A stretch of DNA of 7,654 bases from an uncultured Phenylobacterium sp. (lineage in GTDB: Bacteria > Pseudomonadota > Alphaproteobacteria > Caulobacterales > Caulobacteraceae). Under the pieces are notes generated by a model, which was not told where the DNA came from, did not search any database, and saw only the letters and a list, made by a program, of their open reading frames with translations. The DNA lies in assembly GCA_945952175.1 (NCBI GenBank), contig CAMFHW010000189.1, forward strand, positions 1-7,654, written 5' to 3'. How positions within the stretch are numbered: the first letter of the stretch is position 1; each line of letters starts with the position of its first letter. The position numbers were made by a program, and so were the translations under genes. Shown here one piece after another: positions 1 through 5,703 of the stretch.

Positions 1-479
1 CCCAGCATCAGGGCGGTGCCCGATGGCGCGTCGACCTTGCGCTTGTGGTGGGCCTCGAAGACTTCGATGTCGTAGGCGTCCGGGCCCAGCGCGCGGGCCG
101 CCTGGGTCACCAGGCCCATCAGCATGTTGAGGCCGAGCGAGAAGTTGGCGGCGCGCACCATCGCCACCTTGTCGGCCACCGCGATGACGGCCGCGACCTG
201 GTCGGAGTTGAAGCCGGTCGAACCCATCACCAGGGCCGGCCCACCGCGCGCCGCGCAGACCTGGGCCAGGGCGACCGAGGCGGCCGCGGTGGTGAAGTCG
301 ACCACCACGTCGGCGCCGGCCAGGGCCTCGTCCTGGGTCACCAGGCCGTCGCCGACAGCGCCCGGGCGATCGAAACGGCCGGTGATGACCATGTCGTCGC
401 GCGCCTCGATCGCGGCGGCGATCGCGCGGCCCATGCGGCCGAGGGCGCCGGCGATGGCGATGCGGGTGGGGGCGGACAA
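1..479 (-). CDS. dapB: 4-hydroxy-tetrahydrodipicolinate reductase, partial (N-terminal 159 residues)
   Basis: DapB reduces 4-hydroxy-tetrahydrodipicolinate with NAD(P)H in the cytoplasmic diaminopimelate/lysine pathway. The N-terminal Rossmann loop is visible as GALGRMG (residues 11-17). The family signature EAHHKRKVDAPSGTA follows near residues 142-156, with H144/H145 and K148 matching the catalytic His-His-x-x-Lys of characterised DapB proteins. The family is usually about 250-270 residues, so roughly the last 40% lies beyond the left edge. The start chosen is TTG at 479-477: a GGAGAGA Shine-Dalgarno lies at 491-485, 5 bases upstream, there is no in-frame ATG upstream, and the next ATG (M16) would destroy the nucleotide-binding loop. 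It follows the GST gene on the same strand after 78 bp, so co-transcription is possible but not shown. The identification is secure; the TTG start is likely. Confidence 0.95.
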   Translation of the reverse strand, partial: MSAPTRIAIAGALGRMGRAIAAAIEARDDMVITGRFDRPGAVGDGLVTQDEALAGADVVVDFTTAAASVALAQVCAARGGPALVMGSTGFNSDQVAAVIAVADKVAMVRAANFSLGLNMLMGLVTQAARALGPDAYDIEVFEAHHKRKVDAPSGTALML

Positions 480-557
480 CGCGGTCTCTCCGGGATCGTT
501 CGGAAACGGACCCCGCTTGTCCCGCGCCGCCGCCCTTCCGGTCAACTGCCGAGGCGG

Positions 558-1178
558 TCAGGCCGCCTGGTAGAGTCCGAATTCCTCTTGCAGCGCCCGG
601 GCGACCTGGGGCCGCGCGGTCATCCTTTCAAAGTAAGCCGCCACCGCGGGATAGGGCGTCAGGTCGAAGCGGATGAAGCGGGCCCAGTTCAGCACCGTGG
701 TCAGGTAGGCGTCGGCGACGCTGAACCGGTCGAGCAGGAACTCGCGGCCGCTGAGGTGGTCGTTCAGGCGCTTCAGCCGCTCCGGCGCGGCGGCCTTGGC
801 GTAGTCCTTGGCGCCCTCCGGGGCCGTGGCCGACAGGATCGGCGCGAACACCGCCTTGTGCAGCTCGGCGCCGATGAAGCTCAACCACTGGGTCAGGCGC
901 GAGCGTTCCAGGCCCGAGGCCGGGGCGAGGCCCGCCTCCGGGAACTGATCGGCCAGGAAGGGCAGGATGGCGGCGTTCTCCGTCAGGATCTGGCCGTCGG
1001 GCATGCGCAGGGCCGGGACCAGGCCCATGGGGTTGATGGTCTTGTAGTCCTCGCCGTCGGCGGTCTTGCCCGCCTTGGTGTTCACCGGCCGAAGCGCGAC
1101 CTTGTCCTCCGCCCCGGCCTCATAGACCGTGATGCGGCTGGCCAGGGAGCAGGCGAGCGGGGAGAAATAGAGGTCCAT
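558..1178 (-). CDS. Glutathione S-transferase, beta class
   Basis: This is a complete 206-residue protein, the usual length for cytosolic bacterial GSTs, which conjugate glutathione to electrophiles or reduce mixed disulfides. The N-terminal thioredoxin-like domain (about 1-80) starts MDLYFSPLACSL, placing a cysteine at position 10 as in beta-class GSTs from Proteus and E. coli. The cis-proline pair V54-P55 (MGLVPAL) and the glutathione gamma-glutamyl contact E67-N68 are present. In the helical C-terminal domain, H107-K108 fits the His106-Lys107 pair of the beta class, and S153-VAD156 forms the N-capping box. The ATG at 1178 has AAGGAG at 1191-1186, with a 7-base spacer. It is transcribed divergently from a TetR-type regulator across 77 bp, which suggests repression by that protein. 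The natural substrate cannot be read from sequence. Confidence 0.93.
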   Translation of the reverse strand: MDLYFSPLACSLASRITVYEAGAEDKVALRPVNTKAGKTADGEDYKTINPMGLVPALRMPDGQILTENAAILPFLADQFPEAGLAPASGLERSRLTQWLSFIGAELHKAVFAPILSATAPEGAKDYAKAAAPERLKRLNDHLSGREFLLDRFSVADAYLTTVLNWARFIRFDLTPYPAVAAYFERMTARPQVARALQEEFGLYQAA

Positions 1179-1200
1179 GGGGTGGCTCCTTCTGTCGGGG

Positions 1201-1226
1201 TTGATTTAATTACCGTCCGATACAAA
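1201..1226 (+). promoter_or_regulatory. Candidate promoter of the TetR-type regulator
   Basis: TTGATTT (1201-1207) followed after 11 bases by GATACAAA (1219-1226) resembles the Caulobacter housekeeping pattern TTGaCgS - 10 to 14 bases - GCtANAWC. It matches TTGA in the first box and G, T, A, A, A in the second. Transcription would then begin near 1233, upstream of the ATG at 1256. This is an AT-rich patch in otherwise GC-rich DNA. On the other strand, TTGACCC (1240-1234) could be a -35 box for the GST gene, but I see no good partner box. These are pattern matches only. Confidence 0.4.
1211..1222. promoter_or_regulatory. Candidate TetR-family operator (imperfect palindrome)
   Basis: TACCGTCCGATA is an inverted repeat of the form TAYCG-NN-CGRTA, and its two mismatched positions are symmetric. 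Flanking TTT (1205-1207) and AAA (1226-1228) extend the symmetry outward. It lies between the putative -35 and -10 boxes of the regulator and inside the divergent intergenic region. That is where a TetR protein would be expected to repress itself and the GST gene. Binding is inferred. Confidence 0.45.
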
Positions 1227-1255
1227 AATGAGTGGGTCAAGACTTAAAGTGCGAA

Positions 1256-1885
1256 ATGGTACAAAAAGAATCGCAGGCTGAGCGGCGGCCGCGCGGGCGG
1301 CCGCGCAAGGTCGATCCGGAAACCGCGCTCAATCGCGCCCGCAACGCCTTCTGGGACACCGGCTATGCGGCGACCTCGCTCGACGACCTGTCGGCGGCGA
1401 CGGGGCTCAACCGGCCCAGCCTCTATTCGTCGTTCGGCGACAAGCAGGCGCTCTATCTGGCGTCGCTGAAGAAGTCGCGGGCCGAGCTGACCGGCAGCCT
1501 CACCGCCGCCCTGAAGCCCGAGGAGCCGCTGCGCGTGGCGCTGGAGCGGGTCTTCGGAGCCGCCAGCCTGGTCTACACCCAGGGCGAGCGGGCCCAACGA
1601 GGCTGTTTCCTCATCGGCACGGCGGTGACCGAAGCGGTCGCCGATCCGGAGATCCGCGGCGAGCTGAAAGGTGCGCTGGACGAGATCGATGCGCTCTTCG
1701 CGGCCCGCCTGGCTCGCGCCCGGGCGGCGGGCGAATTGGCGCCGACGGCCGGGATCGACGGGTTGGCCAAGCTCGCCACGGCCACGCTGAACGGCATGGC
1801 CGTCCGCGCAAGAGCCGGCGGAGATCTCGATACCGTGGCGGCCTTCGGCGAGGCCTTGGTGGACACGATCTGCGGCCCGCGTTGA
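1256..1885 (+). CDS. TetR/AcrR-family transcriptional regulator
   Basis: This is a 209-residue one-component regulator. After a basic, AT-hook-like N-terminal arm (RRPRGRPRK, residues 10-18) comes the TetR DNA-binding domain. The helix-turn-helix runs about T40-L68 and contains the family pattern SLDDLSAATGLNRPSLYSSFGDK. The rest (about 75-209) is a helical ligand-binding and dimerisation domain of unrecognised specificity, with a single cysteine in RGCFLIG (C117) and another at C206. I chose ATG 1256 over the in-frame GTG at 1232 because the likely transcription start is near 1233 and GTG 1232 has no Shine-Dalgarno. ATG 1256 has only a weak AAAG upstream, so the start is not certain. Divergence from the GST gene suggests that it represses that gene and itself in response to a xenobiotic or electrophile. 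Confidence 0.9.
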   Translation: MVQKESQAERRPRGRPRKVDPETALNRARNAFWDTGYAATSLDDLSAATGLNRPSLYSSFGDKQALYLASLKKSRAELTGSLTAALKPEEPLRVALERVFGAASLVYTQGERAQRGCFLIGTAVTEAVADPEIRGELKGALDEIDALFAARLARARAAGELAPTAGIDGLAKLATATLNGMAVRARAGGDLDTVAAFGEALVDTICGPR

Positions 1886-1903
1886 GGTTTCCGGCCAAGC
1901 TCA

Positions 1904-1929
1904 CCCCCCGGGAGGTTGTTTCAGGGGGG
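1904..1929 (+). terminator. Possible hairpin after the TetR gene
   Basis: CCCCCC (1904-1909) can pair with GGGGGG (1924-1929) across a 14-base loop, 19 bases after the regulator's stop codon. There is no T-tract, and competing pairings exist with nearby CCGGG runs. It may serve as a weak terminator or as part of the maeB leader. The rest of the 106-bp gap shows no clear promoter; GGAGGA at 1975-1980 is the maeB Shine-Dalgarno. Confidence 0.25.
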
Positions 1930-1991
1930 CCGGGTCTGTAGGTTGCCGGCCTTTCCGCACGCCAGCCCTGCCTCGGAGGATCGCCGCGCCT

Positions 1992-4280
1992 ATGAGCGAC
2001 GCCGAAAAAAAGACCTTTACCGACGAGGAGGCGCTGAGCTTCCACAAGCACCCGACGCCCGGGAAGATCGCCATCGCGGCCACCAAGCCGATGGCCACCC
2101 AGCGCGATCTGTCGCTCGCCTATTCGCCGGGCGTGGCCGTACCGGTGCTCAAGATCGCGGAAGAGCCGGACAAGGCCTACGACTACACCTCCAAGGGCAA
2201 CCTGGTGGCCGTGATCTCCAACGGCACGGCCATCCTGGGCCTGGGCAATCTCGGCGCCCTCGCGTCGAAGCCGGTGATGGAAGGCGAGGGGGTGCTGTTC
2301 AAGCGCTTCGCCGACGTCGACGCCATCGACATCGAGGTCTCGGCCACCGATCCGGACGAGATCATCACGGTGGTGAAGAACATCGGGGTCACCTTCGGCG
2401 GCATCAATCTCGAGGACATCAAGAGCCCCGAGTGCTTCCGCATCGAGACCGAGCTGCAGGAGCTGCTCGACATCCCGGTCTTCCATGACGACCAGCACGG
2501 CACGGCGATCATCTCGGCCGCCGGCCTGATCAACGCCTGTCACATCACCGGCCGCGACATCAAGGACGTGAAGGTCGTGCTGAACGGCCCGGGCGCCGCC
2601 GGCATCGCGACGCTGGAACTGATCAAGGCCATGGGCGTGGCCCCCGGCAACGTCATCGCCGTGGACTCCAAGGGCGTGCTCTACCAGGGCCGCACCAACG
2701 ACATGAACCAGTGGAAGTCGGCCCACGTGGTCGACACCGACAAGCGCACCCTGGCCGAGGCCATGGAAGGCGCCGATGTGTTCATCGGCCTGTCGGTCAA
2801 GGGCGCGGTGACCCAGGACCTGGTGAAGTCGATGGCCCCCAAGCCGATCATCTTCGCCATGGCCAATCCCGATCCGGAGATCACCCCGGAAGAGGTCCAC
2901 GCTGTGCGCCCCGACGCCATCGTCGCCACCGGTCGGTCGGACTATCCGAACCAGGTCAACAACGTGCTGGGCTTCCCCTACATCTTCCGCGGCGCGCTGG
3001 ACGTGCGGGCCCGCCGCGTGAACATGGAGATGAAGATCGCCTGCGCCAACGCGCTCGCCATGCTGGCGCGCGAGGACGTGCCGGACGAGGTCGCCGCCGC
3101 CTATCACGGGATGCAGCTGAAGTTCGGGCCGGAATACATCATCCCGACCCCGTTCGACCCGCGGCTGATCTCCTACATTCCGCCCTTCGTCGCCCAGGCG
3201 GCCATGGACACCGGCGTGGCGCGCAAGCCGATCCCGGACATGGACGCCTATCGCGCGAGCCTGGCCCAGCGGCTCGACCCGACGGCGGGCTTCCTGCAGA
3301 AGCTGCAGGGCGCGGTGCTGAAAAACCCCAAGAAGACCATCGTCTTCGCCGAGGGCGAGGAGCCCAGCGTCATCCGCGCCGCCTACGCCTTCGAAAGCGC
3401 GGGCCTCGGCCACGCCCTGCTGGTGGGCCGCGAGGAGCTGGTGCGCGAGAACATGGTGCTGGCGGGGCTCGACCCCCACGACACCAAGCTCGAAATCATC
3501 AATGCGCGTCTGTCGCACCGCAATCCGGAGTTCGTGGACTTCCTCTACGCCCGGCTGGCGCGCCAGGGCTATCTGAAGCGCGACGTCCAGCGCCTGATCA
3601 ACCAGGACCGCAACTCCTTCGCCGCCTCGATGGTGGCGCTGGGCCATGCCGACGGCATGGTCACGGGCGTCACCCGTTCCTACGACCAGGTGCTGGAAGA
3701 GGTGCTGCGGGTGATCGACCCCGCGCCTGACGGCCGGGTCATGGGCATGAGCATCCTGCTCGCCAAGGCCCACACCCTGTTTGTCGCCGACACCAACATC
3801 ACCGAGATGCCGGAGGCCGACGAGCTGGTGGAGATCGCCATCCAGGCGGCCGAGACCGTGAGGGTGCTGGGCTACACCCCGCGCGTGGCCTTCATGTCCT
3901 ATTCCACCTTCGGCAACCCGATGGGCCTGCGCTCCGAGAAGGTGCGCGAGGCGGTGGCCATGCTGGACGACATGGAAGTCGACTTCGAATACGAGGGCGA
4001 GATGCCCCCCGAGGTCGCCCTCGATCCGGAGCGCCGCGACAGCTATCCGTTCATGCGCCTGACCGGCCCGGCCAATGTGCTGATCATGCCGGCCATCCAT
4101 TCGGCCGCGATCTCGACCCAGCTGGTCCAGGCGCTGGGCAGTGCGACCGTCATCGGCCCGCTGCTGATCGGCCTGCAGAAGTCGGTGCAGATCGCCCCGC
4201 TGTCGGCCTCGGTCTCCAAGATCCTGCAGATGGCGACCCTGGCCGCCTATGAGCAGGACATGACGGAGCTGGCCTCTTGA
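1992..4280 (+). CDS. maeB: Malic enzyme with C-terminal phosphotransacetylase-like domain (MaeB type)
   Basis: It catalyses oxidative decarboxylation of malate to pyruvate and CO2 with NAD(P)+, an exit from the TCA cycle. At 762 residues it has the full length of the bacterial fusion type. The malic domain covers about 15-160: catalytic-tyrosine motif LAYSPGVA (Y44), SKGNLVAVISNGTA (67-80), metal ligands E141-D142 in INLEDIK and D166-D167 in FHDDQHGTAI. The NAD-binding domain follows (about 165-400), with NGPGAAGIA (198-206), ANPDPE (291-296) and NNVLGFPYIFRGALD (323-337). Residues about 440-762 form the phosphotransacetylase-like domain (AEGEEPSVIRAA, DGMVTGVTRSYD); in known MaeB proteins this is regulatory, responding to acetyl-CoA, rather than catalytic. 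Oddly, the segment usually read as MEGK is MEGE here (E99), see findings. ATG 1992 has GGAGGA at 1975-1980, spaced 11 bases. Cofactor preference (NADP or NAD) is not decided by sequence alone. Confidence 0.95.
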   Translation: MSDAEKKTFTDEEALSFHKHPTPGKIAIAATKPMATQRDLSLAYSPGVAVPVLKIAEEPDKAYDYTSKGNLVAVISNGTAILGLGNLGALASKPVMEGEGVLFKRFADVDAIDIEVSATDPDEIITVVKNIGVTFGGINLEDIKSPECFRIETELQELLDIPVFHDDQHGTAIISAAGLINACHITGRDIKDVKVVLNGPGAAGIATLELIKAMGVAPGNVIAVDSKGVLYQGRTNDMNQWKSAHVVDTDKRTLAEAMEGADVFIGLSVKGAVTQDLVKSMAPKPIIFAMANPDPEITPEEVHAVRPDAIVATGRSDYPNQVNNVLGFPYIFRGALDVRARRVNMEMKIACANALAMLAREDVPDEVAAAYHGMQLKFGPEYIIPTPFDPRLISYIPPFVAQAAMDTGVARKPIPDMDAYRASLAQRLDPTAGFLQKLQGAVLKNPKKTIVFAEGEEPSVIRAAYAFESAGLGHALLVGREELVRENMVLAGLDPHDTKLEIINARLSHRNPEFVDFLYARLARQGYLKRDVQRLINQDRNSFAASMVALGHADGMVTGVTRSYDQVLEEVLRVIDPAPDGRVMGMSILLAKAHTLFVADTNITEMPEADELVEIAIQAAETVRVLGYTPRVAFMSYSTFGNPMGLRSEKVREAVAMLDDMEVDFEYEGEMPPEVALDPERRDSYPFMRLTGPANVLIMPAIHSAAISTQLVQALGSATVIGPLLIGLQKSVQIAPLSASVSKILQMATLAAYEQDMTELAS

Positions 4281-4318
4281 TCCGGGCGCACACCCCGAAC
4301 TAGCGGGTCTTCGCCTGT

Positions 4319-4349
4319 GAGAGGGGCGGACGATCCGTCGTCCCCTCTC
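4319..4349 (+). terminator. Strong hairpin between maeB and the Hsp70-like gene
   Basis: GAGAGGGG (4319-4326) pairs perfectly with CCCCTCTC (4342-4349). Inside, after a two-base internal mismatch, GACG (4329-4332) pairs with CGTC (4336-4339) around an ATC triloop. It sits 38 bases after the maeB stop. It has only TC after the stem, not a T-run, so it is a poor classical intrinsic terminator. It may end or protect maeB mRNA, or lie in the leader of the next gene, whose AGGA begins 6 bases after the stem. Confidence 0.55.
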
Positions 4350-4368
4350 TCGCCCAGGAATGCGACCC

Positions 4369-5673
4369 ATGGCCGGCCTCAGTCTCGGCATAGATTTCGG
4401 CACGACCAACACGGTCGTCGCGCTCGCAGGGGCGGACGGCCCCGCGACGCTCGCCACCTTTCCCGCGCCGGAGGGCGAGCTGTTCGCCTTCCGCTCGGCC
4501 CTCAGCTTCCACGCCCCGTCGGAACGGCCCTCCGACCGCACGGTCGAGGCCGGTCCCTGGGCCATCGAGGCCTATGTGGAGGATCCGCTGGAGACGCGGT
4601 TCATCCAGTCGTTCAAGAGCTTCGCGGCCTCGGCCAGCTTCACCGAGACCCAGATCCTCGGCCGCCGCTACGTGTTCGAGGACATGCTTTCGGCCTTCCT
4701 GCTGAAGCTGCGCGACCATGGCGGGGCGACGCTCTCGGATCTGCCAAACCGGGTGATCGTCGGCCGGCCGGTCACCTTCGCCGGCGCCGCGCCCAACGAG
4801 GATCTCGCGCTCTCGCGCTACGAGGCGGCCTTCGCGCGCCTGGGCTTCACCGAGATCCTCTATGCCTACGAGCCCGTCGGCGCGGCCTTCTTCTTCGCCC
4901 GCGAGCTGGCCGAGGACGCCACGGTCCTGGTCGGAGACTTCGGCGGCGGCACGTCCGACTTCTCGATCATCCGCTTCACTCGCGAGAACGGCGAGATCGT
5001 CTCGACCCCGCTGGGTCGCTCCGGCGTCGGGGTGGCGGGCGACGCCTTCGACTACCGGATCATCGACCACCTGGTCTCGCCGGCGCTCGGCAAGGGCTCG
5101 ACCTACACCAGCTTCGGCAAGGTCCTGCCGATCCCCAACCGCTACTATTCGGCCTTCGCACGCTGGGACCAGTTGGCCCTGATGCGGGCCAGCCGCGACA
5201 TGCGCGAGATCCGCAAGCTGGTGCGCGAAGCCGACGAGCCGGAGAAGATCGGCCGCCTGGTCGAGACCCTCGACGAGAACTACGGCTACCGCCTCTACCG
5301 CTCGGTCAGCCGGCTGAAGGAGACCCTGTCGCGGGACGAGGGCGCGGTCTTCGCTTTCGAGGCGGGCTCCATCGACCTGAAGGCCCCGGTCGCGCGCACC
5401 GACTTCGAGGCCTGGATCGCCCCTGAGCTAGGCCTGATCGAGGCCGCGGTCGATGCAGCGCTCGCCGACGCGGGTCTGGCGGCTGGCCAGATCGACCGCG
5501 TCTTCCTGACCGGCGGCTCGTCCCTGGTGCCGGCGGTGCGCCGCATCTTCGCCCAGCGTTTCGACCCCGCGCGCATCGAGAGCGGCAGCGAGCTGGAGTC
5601 GATCGCCTCGGGCCTCGCGCTCATGGGCCGTGAACGCGACCTCGACCGCTGGTGCAGAAGGGCGGCGCTTTAG
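4369..5673 (+). CDS. yegD: Hsp70-family ATPase, YegD-like (no substrate-binding domain)
   Basis: This 434-residue protein consists of an actin/Hsp70 ATPase fold only. Phosphate-1 motif is GIDFGTTNT (7-15). Phosphate-2 motif is VGDFGGGTSD (188-197), in which D190 and T195 correspond to D194 and T199 of DnaK. The connect-1 segment is YAYEPVGAA (165-173) and the adenosine motif is FLTGGSSLVPAVR (379-391). K83 in FIQSFKSF is a plausible counterpart of the DnaK catalytic lysine. It ends about 45 residues after the adenosine motif, so the DnaK peptide-binding and lid domains are absent; this and the length fit the YegD family (about 450 residues in E. coli). The cellular role of that family is poorly defined, and a chaperone function is not established. 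ATG 4369 is preferred because AGGA (4356-4359) is 9 bases upstream, whereas the in-frame ATG at 4360 directly abuts it. The gene converges on the glutamate dehydrogenase. Confidence 0.88.
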   Translation: MAGLSLGIDFGTTNTVVALAGADGPATLATFPAPEGELFAFRSALSFHAPSERPSDRTVEAGPWAIEAYVEDPLETRFIQSFKSFAASASFTETQILGRRYVFEDMLSAFLLKLRDHGGATLSDLPNRVIVGRPVTFAGAAPNEDLALSRYEAAFARLGFTEILYAYEPVGAAFFFARELAEDATVLVGDFGGGTSDFSIIRFTRENGEIVSTPLGRSGVGVAGDAFDYRIIDHLVSPALGKGSTYTSFGKVLPIPNRYYSAFARWDQLALMRASRDMREIRKLVREADEPEKIGRLVETLDENYGYRLYRSVSRLKETLSRDEGAVFAFEAGSIDLKAPVARTDFEAWIAPELGLIEAAVDAALADAGLAAGQIDRVFLTGGSSLVPAVRRIFAQRFDPARIESGSELESIASGLALMGRERDLDRWCRRAAL

Positions 5674-5675
5674 AC

Positions 5676-5698
5676 CTTCCTCCACGATGTGGGGGAAG
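5676..5698. terminator. Bidirectional terminator hairpin
   Basis: CTTCCTCCAC (5676-5685) pairs with GTGGGGGAAG (5689-5698) around a GAT triloop: ten pairs including one G-U wobble on the plus-strand transcript. It fills most of the 30-bp gap between two convergent stop codons (5671-5673 and 5706-5704), where a shared terminator is expected. No T-run follows on either strand. Confidence 0.65.
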
Positions 5699-5703
5699 CA
5701 GTC

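Noticed and set aside
497..508. Small inverted repeat CGTT-CGGA-AACG between the GST and dapB genes
   Set aside because: It has only a 4-bp stem, no T-run and lies upstream of dapB; too weak to call a terminator. The rest of the 78-bp gap shows only the dapB Shine-Dalgarno.
45..1247. A 400-codon plus-strand open frame opposite dapB and the GST gene
   Set aside because: It spans two clear minus-strand genes and their intergenic gap, and its Arg/Gly/His-rich translation matches no family I know. It is antisense shadow.
1232..1255. GTG at 1232 as the start of the TetR regulator, adding eight residues
   Set aside because: It has no Shine-Dalgarno and coincides with the likely transcription start; the extra residues precede the normal basic arm of the family.
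4360..4368. ATG at 4360 as the start of the Hsp70-like gene
   Set aside because: The AGGA sequence touches this ATG with no spacer, while it is ideally spaced for ATG 4369, and the three extra residues add nothing to the fold.
1611..4565. A 984-codon minus-strand open frame opposite the end of the TetR gene, all of maeB and the start of the Hsp70-like gene
   Set aside because: The translation is rich in His, Arg, Gly and Asp with low-complexity runs, has no recognisable domain, and overlaps well-supported genes. It is an antisense by-product of high GC codon use.
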